From contig CAJTMU010000005.1 of NCBI GenBank assembly GCA_910577365.1, positions 12,394-76,393 on the forward strand: a stretch of 64,000 nt of DNA, written 5' to 3'. A model generated the notes under the pieces. It saw only the letters and a list, made by a program, of their open reading frames with translations, was not told the origin of the DNA and ran no database searches. Below are positions 8,656 through 15,655 of this stretch, in pieces. The position numbers were made by a program, and so were the translations under genes. Within the stretch, counting starts at the first letter, position 1; the number at the start of each line of letters is the position of its first letter. This stretch comes from an uncultured Oscillospiraceae bacterium. GTDB taxonomy: Bacteria > Bacillota > Clostridia > Oscillospirales > Ruminococcaceae.

Positions 8656-9098
8656 TGGATCTTATGGAGATAAACGCCCGCATAAAACAGCGCCCGCCGT
8701 TTCAGATGATAGAGCGGGTAACGGAGCTTGAACCGAACATTTCCGCCAAAGGCATAAAAAACGTTTCGGTGAACGAGCCGTATTTTATGGGGCATTTTCC
8801 CGACGCACCCATTATGCCGGGGGTGCTTATTATTGAGTGCGCCGCGCAGCTTTGCAGTCTTGTCATCGCGCCCGAAAAAGCGGAGGTGGACAAGCTGTAT
8901 GTTCTGCTTAAGGTCAAAGACTTTAAATTTCTTAAGCCCGTAATACCCGGGGACACGCTTACGATAGAGGTCAAGTGCACTCTCGCGAGCGCGGCGGCTT
9001 ATGAATTTTCGGCGGTGATCTCCGTGGACGGAACAGTCAAAGCAAAGGGCAGCATGCTGTTCACCTCAATGGAAAAAAATGCGGTTTATAAGTCTTGA
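8652..9098 (+). CDS. 3-hydroxyacyl-ACP dehydratase (FabZ-like hotdog fold)
   Basis: A 148-residue hotdog-fold protein of FabZ length and pattern. RPPFQMIERV precedes NEPYFMGHFPDAPIMPGVL with catalytic His48. The partner acid Glu62 lies in LIIECAAQ, the FabZ Glu position. It would dehydrate the hydroxyacyl-ACP made by the adjacent FabG. The ATG at 8652 overlaps the fabG stop by four bases; a second ATG directly follows. With ketosynthase, reductase and dehydratase but no enoyl reductase, the cluster could leave double bonds in its product. Confidence 0.88.
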   Translation: MMDLMEINARIKQRPPFQMIERVTELEPNISAKGIKNVSVNEPYFMGHFPDAPIMPGVLIIECAAQLCSLVIAPEKAEVDKLYVLLKVKDFKFLKPVIPGDTLTIEVKCTLASAAAYEFSAVISVDGTVKAKGSMLFTSMEKNAVYKS

Positions 9099-9206
9099 TA
9101 TTATGTTATTATTTGCGGAAACAATTATAACATTGTAATGCCGCGCAGAGCTGTTTTATAACTGTTAAGACAGATTCTGAGATTTGGAGAAATCGGAGAA
9201 GACGGA

Positions 9207-9722
9207 ATGATTATACTTATAGCGGGAGCGTCGCATACGGGAAAAACCGCTTTGGCTCAGAAGCTTCTGGTGAAATACGGTTATCCATACCTCTCAATTG
9301 ACCACCTGAAGATGGGTTTGATACGAAGCGGCAGCACGGAACTTACTCCCACAAGCAATGAAAAGGCGCTTACCGATTATTTGTGGCCGATAGTAAGAGA
9401 AATGATAAAAACAGCGATTGAAAATCGGCAGAATCTTATAATAGAAGGCTGCTATATCCCGTTTGACTGGGCGAAAAGCTTTGGGGCAGAATATCTTAAT
9501 CACATTAAATACCGCTGTCTGGTCATGAGTAAGTCATACATACAGCATCACTATCATGATATAAAAAAGTACGCCAATACGATAGAGGAAAGACTTGACG
9601 ACTCGGAATGCACGATGGATTCACTGATACGTGATAACGCGGAGGTGCTGAAAATGTGCCAAAAATACGGCGCGGATTATCTCCTGATAGACAACGATTA
9701 TCAAGTAGATATGGATATTTAA
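9207..9722 (+). CDS. P-loop kinase-like protein
   Basis: A 171-residue P-loop NTPase of the small-molecule kinase type. The Walker A motif GASHTGKT is at residues 7-14, immediately after a hydrophobic first strand. The order YPYLSIDHLKMG and then an IIEGCYIPFDW segment resembles adenylate-kinase-like or 2-phosphoglycerate-kinase-like proteins that bind a small phosphoacceptor. The substrate cannot be told. It lies 108 bp after the dehydratase in the same direction, so it may or may not belong to that transcript. Confidence 0.65.
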   Translation: MIILIAGASHTGKTALAQKLLVKYGYPYLSIDHLKMGLIRSGSTELTPTSNEKALTDYLWPIVREMIKTAIENRQNLIIEGCYIPFDWAKSFGAEYLNHIKYRCLVMSKSYIQHHYHDIKKYANTIEERLDDSECTMDSLIRDNAEVLKMCQKYGADYLLIDNDYQVDMDI

Positions 9723-9870
9723 AGAAACTTGGATAACACATTCGTCCCACCCAAACGCGTGAACTTATAGATCTGATAGAGTTACACCTTGCTTTATCTG
9801 TTTGATAAATATGGCAAAATATCCGAAAAACCGGTCGGCGACATCAAAAAGAAAAAGGAGCGGTCATAAC

Positions 9871-10317
9871 GTGAAAACGGATTTTTCCGCCTGCATTTTA
9901 ACGCGTGAGGCGGCTTTGCGAGACAGGCTTGTAGACATTTCGGGAGCTTATTCGCCAGAAAGCGACTGCTTTGCCGTCCTTGCCGAAAAAACGGGAAGAG
10001 AGTTTCAAGTGACCGCATGCGGACTGCTGCTTCTGGATAGTTTACTTATAAAGCATAAAATAAACCGTTCCGAGCTTATTATAGTCGGCGGCACGGCTCC
10101 ACGCATAATCAACCGCTCCGATATCAGCTTTGATATTGCTGCGGAGGAAAGCTGCGTCATGTGCTGCCTTTCATTGGGCGAGGGCGCGAAAGCAGGCTGC
10201 CGCATAAGCCGCAGCAGTGTGACCGTTTCCGAAAGCTGCCTTGATATGGGGACAATAACCGCCTGCGGAACAAAATACTTTTACAGTATAGACGGGCAGG
10301 AGAGAAATACGCCCTGA
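9871..10317 (+). CDS. Uncharacterised protein, possible diverged phosphopantetheinyl transferase
   Basis: A 148-residue protein from GTG 9871, which has AAGGAG ten bases upstream; an earlier TTG at 9802 has no such site. The middle of the protein runs LLLDSLLIKHKINRSEL, then a glycine segment, then DISFDIAAEESCVMCCLS. That spacing resembles the N-terminal half of Sfp-type 4'-phosphopantetheinyl transferases (LLxxxL...GKP...FNISHSGxxVxxA). The His of the ISHS motif is not present, and the C-terminal W/KE motif region is missing or unrecognisable. It may be a degenerate or specialised PPTase serving the ACP cluster upstream, or unrelated. The reading frame is well supported, the function weakly. 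Confidence 0.5.
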   Translation: MKTDFSACILTREAALRDRLVDISGAYSPESDCFAVLAEKTGREFQVTACGLLLLDSLLIKHKINRSELIIVGGTAPRIINRSDISFDIAAEESCVMCCLSLGEGAKAGCRISRSSVTVSESCLDMGTITACGTKYFYSIDGQERNTP

Positions 10318-10404
10318 CGAAAACGCATAAGGCTGTACGCCATCCGAAATTTTATTCAACAATTAAGGAGTGAACTCCCCGTACGGGAGCGGAGTGTGAT
10401 TAAC

Positions 10405-11118
10405 ATGAAAATTCTGGTACTGAACGGAAGTCCCAAAAACGACAGAAGCAACACCCTTAACATAACAAAAGCTTTTCTGGCGGGATTTCCCGCGGACTGC
10501 AGCATAGAGTACGTATCGCTTTACAAGCTGAACATTAAGCCTTGCGTGGGCTGTTTTTCCTGTTGGAGCAAAACTCAGGGGCAATGCGTGATAAAGGATG
10601 ATATGCAGGAGCTTTACGAGAAAATCAGGGCGGCGGATATCATTATAGAAAGCTTCCCGCTTTACTTTTTCGGTATGCCCTCTCAGCTTAAGGCAATGAC
10701 AGACCGCTGTCTGCCCTTTATGCTGCCGTATATGGGCAATCTGGTCGAAGATAAAAACGCATCTTTTCATGAATTGCGGGACGAAAGCATGCACGAAAAG
10801 CGTCTGGTGGTGATAACCACCTGCGGATATGTCGATGCCGCGCCCATGTATCCTGCCCTGCTGAAGGAATACGACCTTATCTGCGGCGAGGGACACTACA
10901 CCGCTATCCTTTGCCCAGAGGGAGAGCTTTTTATAGCGGAAAAAGCTAAGCGCCAGCGTGAGGGATATCTCGCGGATATAACCAAGGCAGGTACTGAATT
11001 TGCGGAAAACCTGTGCCTGAGTGAAGAAACCAAGAAGCGCATAGCGCGCCCAATTCTTTCGCCGCAGGGATTTGAAGCGATAACACTGGCTCACTGGCAA
11101 ATGAAATCGGAAAGCTGA
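10405..11118 (+). CDS. NAD(P)H-dependent FMN reductase / flavodoxin-fold protein
   Basis: About 237 residues with the flavodoxin-like fold of the NADPH-dependent FMN reductase family. It starts MKILVLNGSPKNDRSNT, the usual FMN phosphate-binding loop GSP(K/R)xxxSNT. Next comes a Cys-rich CVGCFSCWSK near residue 50, typical of the iron-sulfur flavoprotein subgroup although not all Cys are present. Then come ADIIIESFPLYFFGMPSQLKAMTDR, the ring-binding loop, and a helical tail. The ATG at 10405 is preferred over an in-frame GTG three codons earlier. A small hairpin CTCCCCGTACGGGAG lies just upstream. Substrate unknown. Confidence 0.78.
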   Translation: MKILVLNGSPKNDRSNTLNITKAFLAGFPADCSIEYVSLYKLNIKPCVGCFSCWSKTQGQCVIKDDMQELYEKIRAADIIIESFPLYFFGMPSQLKAMTDRCLPFMLPYMGNLVEDKNASFHELRDESMHEKRLVVITTCGYVDAAPMYPALLKEYDLICGEGHYTAILCPEGELFIAEKAKRQREGYLADITKAGTEFAENLCLSEETKKRIARPILSPQGFEAITLAHWQMKSES

Positions 11119-11133
11119 CAATTGAAAGCAAAA

Positions 11134-11168
11134 CGGGAAGCCGCAAATGGTTTCCCGCTATTTTAATA
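11134..11168 (+). terminator. Intrinsic terminator after the FMN reductase gene
   Basis: A 9-bp stem CGGGAAGCC (11134-11142) with GGTTTCCCG (11149-11157), loop of six, then CTATTTTAAT. It lies 16 bp after the stop codon. Confidence 0.75.
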
Positions 11169-11209
11169 AATTATAATTTAAAGCAGTAAACCGCCATAAC
11201 ATAAATCTT

Positions 11210-11262
11210 CCGCACAACAACAACTTACAAAGCAAATCGTTGCTGTGCGGGAATATTTTTAT
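11210..11262. terminator. Second hairpin with T-rich tail in the convergent gap
   Basis: CCGCACAACAAC (11210-11221) pairs with GTTGCTGTGCGG (11239-11250), with one G-U, and is followed by GAATATTTTTAT. It may back up the previous terminator or end transcripts of the minus-strand Ro-like gene. Confidence 0.6.
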
Positions 11263-11322
11263 AATTGTTGGCTTCGAGTCAACATAGCATAAAATAATTG
11301 AAGCAGACTATCAACCAACATA

Positions 11323-12792
11323 TCACACAACCGCCGAATAGCGTTCACTGTTCACCACGTTTTCCATTATGCACTCAGGGGATAGCTCACCACAAAGAGC
11401 CATGTCAAATAAAGCGGGAGTGCAGCCTGAAACCAGCGCCGCGCCCGTCTGCGACATGCTTATGGGAATATTGCCTTCCTTGGCGCGGCTGTTGACATTC
11501 CAGAAAATTATATCTGGCAGCTTGTAGCCGTAACGGGCAAATCTGCGCTTCATAGCTTCAAATACCGTCAGCTTGTTTCCACCCTCAACGCAGAAATCAA
11601 ATTCCATGTCCGAAATTATGTATATTCTTTCGGGCAGCTCCGACTGCTTCGCCCTGTTATGCACCGCCGCTGAAAGTATAAGCTCAAAAACAGCCTCAAT
11701 ATTTGTATTGGAAATTTCGTTGAATGTAGAGCAGAAGCGCGCCTTTTCTGCGATATTGCTGCCCTTTATTTCAACAAGCCGTGGGGTGTGCGAGAATGTG
11801 ATAAAATGATTTGCAAATGCTCCCATGTTATGCTCCGCAAAGTAAATTCCCAGTGACAGCGCTACGTCAATGGGACGGACGTTCCCGCCTGCCGCGTAGC
11901 TCATAGAGCCTGAACCGTCAATCACCGCAATTGAATTGCCATTCTTGCCGTATACCGGAAGATTTTTCCACGTTACGTCCAGCGAAAGAGTCTGCTCTTC
12001 GGACATACCGCGTTCAAGACAGCGACGGATTATCTCATAGGGGTACAGCGTAACTGTATTTATCTTTGCCTCGCCGCCGCTCACCCTGTTAAGATATTCC
12101 ATGTAGCGCTCCTCGTCGTTACGCAGGAAAGCCTTGCGGTATTTGAACATCGCGCAGGATGGCTGCTTTTCATAGTCAAATGTGTAATCGCATACCCTGA
12201 GTCGATTTTCCAGTATGTCGGAATATCTGCGGAGCTTGGAGAGAACCTTGCGGTATCCCTTTTCGGTGTATCCCAGTTTTTTTGCCAGATATCTGCCCTT
12301 TGCGCGGCTATCTGCCGAAGATGTGTTTACAGAAGGGAGCCATTTCGCGAGAAGTGAAACTTTTTCCTCCCGCTCCATTGCCGCGATATCCGCATTAAGC
12401 TGTGCAGCTATCTCACTAACCGCCGCTTTTTCAGCGGAAGTGCCAAGCAGCTCCGTAAGATCGTCATATCTGCCATACTCCGCGAAAAAGGGTATGTTCC
12501 TCTCCACCGCCGCGGGTGCAAAATCCGCAAGAGCCTTTACCGCGGCTCTGAAAAATCTGCGCTCCCCCAGACCGCCGCGAACGTCGCGAGCAAAAAAGAT
12601 TATTTTCATGGCCTTTTCGGGGTCCTCCGCGTAGGCGCGGGTAACCGCTGCCGCTATATCGTCCTGCGACGCATTGCGCATAGCACCTGCTCCGAAAAAC
12701 AAGTCAAGGCAGTATGAGCCGCTTGTTCGGTTTGTGACCGCTCCGTTTTCGGTATATGTTATATTGCTTTCTCTTTTCAGCTTCTCAAGCAT
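11323..12792 (-). CDS. Ro60-like RNA-binding protein (DUF2828/TROVE-vWA type)
   Basis: A 489-residue protein of the DUF2828 type: a helical-repeat RNA-binding part followed by a von Willebrand A domain, the architecture of Ro60/Rsr ring proteins. Seen: FFARDVRGGLGERRFFR near 66-82, AKWLPS at 149-154, a basic GYRKVLSKLRR segment, and a vWA domain with metal-site motif Asp292-Gly-Ser-Gly-Ser296 and a later ISDMEFD acidic segment. Ro proteins bind misfolded and Y RNAs. In characterised bacteria they lie next to Y RNA genes and the RtcB ligase. Exactly that layout occurs here: structured RNAs are directly upstream, and rtcB is further upstream on the same strand. AAGGAG seven bases before the ATG sets the start. 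DUF2828 as a functional Ro60 equivalent is inference. Confidence 0.78.
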   Translation of the reverse strand: MLEKLKRESNITYTENGAVTNRTSGSYCLDLFFGAGAMRNASQDDIAAAVTRAYAEDPEKAMKIIFFARDVRGGLGERRFFRAAVKALADFAPAAVERNIPFFAEYGRYDDLTELLGTSAEKAAVSEIAAQLNADIAAMEREEKVSLLAKWLPSVNTSSADSRAKGRYLAKKLGYTEKGYRKVLSKLRRYSDILENRLRVCDYTFDYEKQPSCAMFKYRKAFLRNDEERYMEYLNRVSGGEAKINTVTLYPYEIIRRCLERGMSEEQTLSLDVTWKNLPVYGKNGNSIAVIDGSGSMSYAAGGNVRPIDVALSLGIYFAEHNMGAFANHFITFSHTPRLVEIKGSNIAEKARFCSTFNEISNTNIEAVFELILSAAVHNRAKQSELPERIYIISDMEFDFCVEGGNKLTVFEAMKRRFARYGYKLPDIIFWNVNSRAKEGNIPISMSQTGAALVSGCTPALFDMALCGELSPECIMENVVNSERYSAVV

Positions 12793-12830
12793 ATCTGTAC
12801 TCCTTATTAAAAAAATTCAAAACTTTTATA

Positions 12831-12842
12831 TGCACGCGTGCA
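12831..12842. promoter_or_regulatory. 12-bp perfect palindrome upstream of the Ro-like gene
   Basis: TGCACGCGTGCA is its own reverse complement, and GC-rich flanks extend a hairpin towards 12848. It lies 39-50 bp upstream of the Ro-like start codon, after the last small RNA. It could be a protein operator or the base of an RNA hairpin or weak terminator. No T tract follows on the minus strand apart from AT-rich sequence. Confidence 0.4.
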
Positions 12843-12872
12843 CGCGCCGTTCTCACTAAGGTGCTATTTCAC

Positions 12873-12953
12873 GACCGCATTTTCCGCAAGAGATTGCTCC
12901 CAAGGGGCAGGATTTGAACCCACAATTACCAATAAATTTATGCTGTTGCGGTC
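12873..12953 (-). ncRNA. Y-RNA-like structured RNA D with T-arm-like module
   Basis: Read on the minus strand, an 81-nt unit is closed by GACCGCA (12953-12947) and TGCGGTC (12879-12873), a perfect 7-bp stem. The closing 5' strand is followed at once by ACAGCAUA, the box shared with three other units in this array. Next comes a T-arm-like hairpin with loop TTCAAAT, flanked by GTGGG and CCTGC (two wobble pairs). Then a short CCC/GGG turn, then a small GCAA/TTGC hairpin in the place of a D arm. This order mirrors the permuted tRNA module of unit C at 13111 but is more degenerate. It sits 80 bp upstream of the Ro-like gene. Confidence 0.6.
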
Positions 12954-13031
12954 ATTCTTTGTCGCAAACCAGCGATTCTCCCGGCACAATCTTAACTAAA
13001 CAGAGATTTTCAGTCATCTGCCCAACTTTTG

Positions 13032-13092
13032 TTGTAAATACCAATTATCTGTTTTATATCACTTAGGGAATTTCCCCCAATGGTATTTACAA
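13032..13092 (-). other. Long hairpin between the RNA units
   Basis: A perfect 12-bp inverted repeat, TTGTAAATACCA and TGGTATTTACAA, encloses a 37-nt loop that itself contains a GGGAAATTCCC hairpin. It does not carry the ACAGCAUA box. It could be a further structured RNA domain, a processing site or a small inverted-repeat insertion. Confidence 0.5.
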
Positions 13093-13110
13093 TTTTCAGC
13101 GTGCTTTCTC

Positions 13111-13200
13111 GGCTCATTTTTCGATGCTCTGCCACTGAGCTACGGATATATCCGGCGGGGATCGAACCCGCGACAATCTGCTTTTTATGCTGTAAGAGCC
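13111..13200 (-). ncRNA. Y-RNA-like RNA C containing a circularly permuted tRNA-like module
   Basis: A 90-nt unit closed by GGCTC (13200-13196) and GAGCC (13115-13111), followed on the 5' side by UUACAGCAUA. Inside, in minus-strand order, are a canonical T arm (13171-13155: GCGGG, loop TTCGATC, CCCGC) and an acceptor-like hairpin CGGA-TATA-TCCG. Then follow TA and a D arm (13140-13126: GCTC, AGTGGCA, GAGC). This is tRNA order with 3' acceptor strand joined to 5' acceptor strand and the anticodon arm replaced by the long closing stem. That is a circular permutation, the organisation described for the tRNA-like domain of bacterial Y RNAs. A plain tRNA is excluded because no anticodon arm is present and the arms are in reverse order. 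Confidence 0.75.
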
Positions 13201-13214
13201 AACGCGACTTTTTC

Positions 13215-13286
13215 AAGGCTCATATTCCATAAGCGGCACCCTGTTTGGGCACTCCGCGTCCCAAGGATATATGCTGTCAGAGCCTT
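13215..13286 (-). ncRNA. Y-RNA-like structured RNA B
   Basis: A 72-nt unit closed by a perfect 7-bp stem, AAGGCTC (13286-13280) and GAGCCTT (13221-13215). Its first 17 nt are identical to unit A: closing strand plus TGACAGCATA. The interior folds as GCGG/CCGC around a CCC-AAACA-GGG hairpin. No T-loop is recognisable. Shared closing stem and box with unit A, but different interior, indicate a duplicated RNA family with variable cargo. Confidence 0.6.
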
Positions 13287-13323
13287 TCACGATTTAAAAG
13301 CCGCTTTAGCTTCCTGACTTCTC

Positions 13324-13378
13324 AAGACCCTTCAATTCATTTTGAGATGAAAGTAAAACATACTGCGGTATAGGTCTT
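13324..13378 (-). other. Additional stem-closed segment between units A and B
   Basis: AAGACC and GGTCTT close a 55-nt segment that contains two small hairpins (ATAC/GTAT and TTCA/TGAA). It lacks the exact ACAGCAUA box, although CGCAGTATG follows the closing strand in a comparable place. It may be another member of the array or simply the linker. Confidence 0.35.
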
Positions 13379-13381
13379 AAC

Positions 13382-13454
13382 AAGGCTCGTGGATAATACG
13401 GCGTCCTTGCGGGCAGCTCCGTCGGGTAGATATCGTTTATGCTGTCAGAGCCTT
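13382..13454 (-). ncRNA. Y-RNA-like structured RNA A
   Basis: A 73-nt unit starting four bases after the stop of the 147-residue gene. The closing stem is AAGGCTC (13454-13448) with GAGCCTT (13388-13382). TGACAGCATA follows directly, as in unit B. The interior can pair ACGG with CCGT around a GCCCGCAAGG segment. It is the first unit of the array in transcript order and presumably is cut out of the rtcB transcript or made from its own promoter. Confidence 0.6.
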
Positions 13455-13458
13455 AATT

Positions 13459-13902
13459 TTAATCATGATAGCTCAGCGCCACCGCAAGCTTCGGGTCTAT
13501 GTACGCATAGCCCTCGTGGGTAGTGGTGTAGAACAGCGCCGCTCCGCCGCCGTCGAGAAAGGCTACGTCGTCAAGCCCGAAGTCGGTAACTTCAAAAGGC
13601 GCGTTTTTGTCGGGAGTACTGCGGAAAAAGCCGTCGTATTTCCTCAGGTGTTCAAAAAACGTCCCGTCCGCACGTATCGTATATTTCAGTGAACCGCGCC
13701 CGCCCTGTATCGTGCCGTGCCATCGATTGACACGTTCCTTTTTTATAAGAAACGGCGTTGCCTCCTTTATAAGCTCCTCGTCACCGCCGCATATCCTCAC
13801 TATCTCTATAACGCGCGTCCTTTTTTCGAGAGCGTCCAGCAGCTCCAGATGCTGCCGGTGTGAAACGAGCCATAACTCAATCAATTTCGTTTCAGCTTTC
13901 AT
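13459..13902 (-). CDS. Uncharacterised 147-residue protein between rtcB and the RNA array
   Basis: A soluble acidic protein with no motif I recognise. It starts MKAETKLIELWLVSHRQHLELL and ends in an aromatic, glycine-rich C-terminal half (GGGAALFYTTTHEGYAY). The ATG at 13902 has GAGGG nine bases upstream; an ATG three codons earlier sits on top of that site and is less likely. It begins 16 bp after the rtcB stop and ends just before the first RNA unit, so it is firmly part of the RNA-repair locus. A role in RNA handling is inferred from position alone. Confidence 0.65.
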   Translation of the reverse strand: MKAETKLIELWLVSHRQHLELLDALEKRTRVIEIVRICGGDEELIKEATPFLIKKERVNRWHGTIQGGRGSLKYTIRADGTFFEHLRKYDGFFRSTPDKNAPFEVTDFGLDDVAFLDGGGAALFYTTTHEGYAYIDPKLAVALSYHD

Positions 13903-13918
13903 TACACCCATCTCCCTC

Positions 13919-15153
13919 TTATCCCTTGATAACTCCCACAGTGAACAGCCGCTTTACAGGCTCGGTGAGATCGGACTGATTTTTCATTACCTGATCTATG
14001 TCCTTGTAAGCAAAGCGAGATTCCTCCGCAACGTCGGACTTTTTATTTTTGGCGAGCACGACGCGTTGTTCTTTCAGATCCCTTATTACACTTTCCGCAG
14101 AAAATTTCTCCGTTGCCTTGCTCCTCGAATACTTCCGCCCCGCACCGTGCGACGAGGACATAAAGCTCTCGGAATTTCCCTTTCCGCGGACTATATAGCT
14201 GTAAGAACCCATAGCCCCTGGAATTATTGCCAGCTCACCCTCACGCGCCCTTATCGCGCCCTTGCGGTGAACGTAGAGATTTTTCCCAAAATGGTTTTCA
14301 AGCGCTGCATAGTTGTGATGGCAATTTATTTCGCATGAAAATGTCGGTTCCATGCCGCAGTATTTCAACAAATATTTTGTGAAAGTATCCTTTACCTTTT
14401 GCAGCATTATCGCACGGTTTTCATAGGCGAAATCCATCGCGAGAGACATCCACTCCAGATAGCGCTTTCCCTCGCTGGTATCCGCCGGAAGAAACGGAAG
14501 ATTCCATTCCGCCTCCACCTTTGAGTACCACCGCTCGTTAAGCTCACGCGCAAGGCGGTTGAAATACTGTCCTACGATATTCCCGAAGTGACGGCTGCCT
14601 GAATGGAGCATTATGCAGCACATTCCGTCCTCGTCCTGTTGAAGCTCAATAAAGTGATTTCCGCCGCCCAGTGTTCCCGCCTGAAAGTATCCCTCATCTA
14701 TCTGGGGAGTCAGTGCCTTGTCAAACTCATATTTTTCTCCCTGCTGCTTTGCGCGGTCAAGCACCTCCGAACGCTGAGGCTGCTGGTAGTGGGCAAACCC
14801 CGTAGGTATATTGCGAAGAATATCCCCGCATATAGCCTGAACCAACGTTCCGCTTCCCGTTAATGTTTCCCTTAATAAGGTCACAGGAGTGTTAGTCTGC
14901 ACAAAGGCCATTCCACAGCCAATATCACTCCCACCGCATTTGGTATCACTACCTCCTCACAGGCGATCACTCCGCCTATTGGCATTCCTTTGCCCGCGTG
15001 AGTATCAGGCATAAGCGCTATCCACTTTTCCGCAAAGGGAAGCCGTGAGAGATTTTCAGCCTGCTTAAGGCAATTTTCGTCAATATTCTCTATACCCTCC
15101 TGCCATATCTTTATTGGCAGAGCGCCTTTGATATTATTCAATACAAACATCAT
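13919..15153 (-). pseudogene. rtcB: RtcB-type RNA ligase gene with a single-base frameshift
   Basis: Two overlapping frames together encode a full-length RtcB of about 410 residues, the GTP-dependent ligase joining 3'-phosphate or 2',3'-cyclic-phosphate ends to 5'-OH ends. The N-terminal part (15153-14927) has MPDTHAGKGMPIGGV, then NAVGV. The C-terminal part resumes as GMAFVQTN and carries GGNHFIEL, MLHSGSRHFG, CHHNYA and SHGAGRKYSR, the segment holding the guanylylated His in characterised enzymes. The break falls near 14926 in the conserved VDIGCGM metal-binding motif, where GTGAT replaces the expected GTGGAT. One missing G would restore it. The loss removes a homopolymer base, so sequencing error is as likely as decay. 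It is first gene of the RtcB-RNA-Ro-like set. Confidence 0.82.
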
Positions 15154-15273
15154 TTCACCCCTCTTGCTTTCGATAGTTTGATTTTACCATAAAAACTCCC
15201 TAAAATCATTTAAAAAAATCTGCGAAAATAAAAACATTTATTTTCAAATATTAATCTACGCCGATAGGATATG

Positions 15274-15600
15274 TTGACAAGGGACAAAAATGCTTTTAAG
15301 AATTGAATTCCTAAAGTTGATTATTTAAAAGAATTTCCCACACCGCCGAAAACGACGCTGAGTTTTGCGCAAAATGCGTCAAGTATTAACAGCCATATTG
15401 CGCAAAACCTTGCGTCGCTTTCCCGCCGTAAAAGCGCAATATGCGGCTTGTTATCTTAAGTTTTTACACGACTGTTGCATAAAACTTTCGGCTTGCGGGA
15501 AATTCATGAGCTAACAATCAATTTACATCTGCTTTCATCGCCTATGACACCTTTCTTCAAGTGATTCATGGCAGCGCCGCGCTTATAACACAAATTATTA
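15274..15600. repeat. Dispersed intergenic element, family 1, copy 1
   Basis: About 325 bp with clear similarity to 51628-51912. Shared blocks include a TTGACAA-to-GCTTTTAAG start, TTATTTAAAAGAATTTCCCA, ACGCTGAGTTTTG, GCGGGAAATTCATG and an end with GCTTATAA-ACAAATT. The core (15331-15506) is bounded by inverted GAATTTCCC and GGGAAATTC. No open frame is conserved, so it is a non-coding, possibly MITE- or REP-like element. It lies between rtcB and the sigma-factor promoters. Confidence 0.6.
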
Positions 15601-15655
15601 TTTTCTTAATTAATATTATAACAATTTAATAAAAGGTAATGTCTGACCGTGTTTA

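Noticed and set aside
13111..13200. A normal tRNA gene
   Set aside because: T-arm and D-arm sequences are present but in permuted order, there is no anticodon arm or CCA end, and a separate stem closes the unit.
13010..13216. A 68-codon minus-strand frame across the RNA array
   Set aside because: Its translation (QIVAGSIPAGYIRSSVAEHR) is the familiar false peptide produced by translating tRNA-like T and D arms; it has no ribosome-binding site and overlaps structured RNA C.
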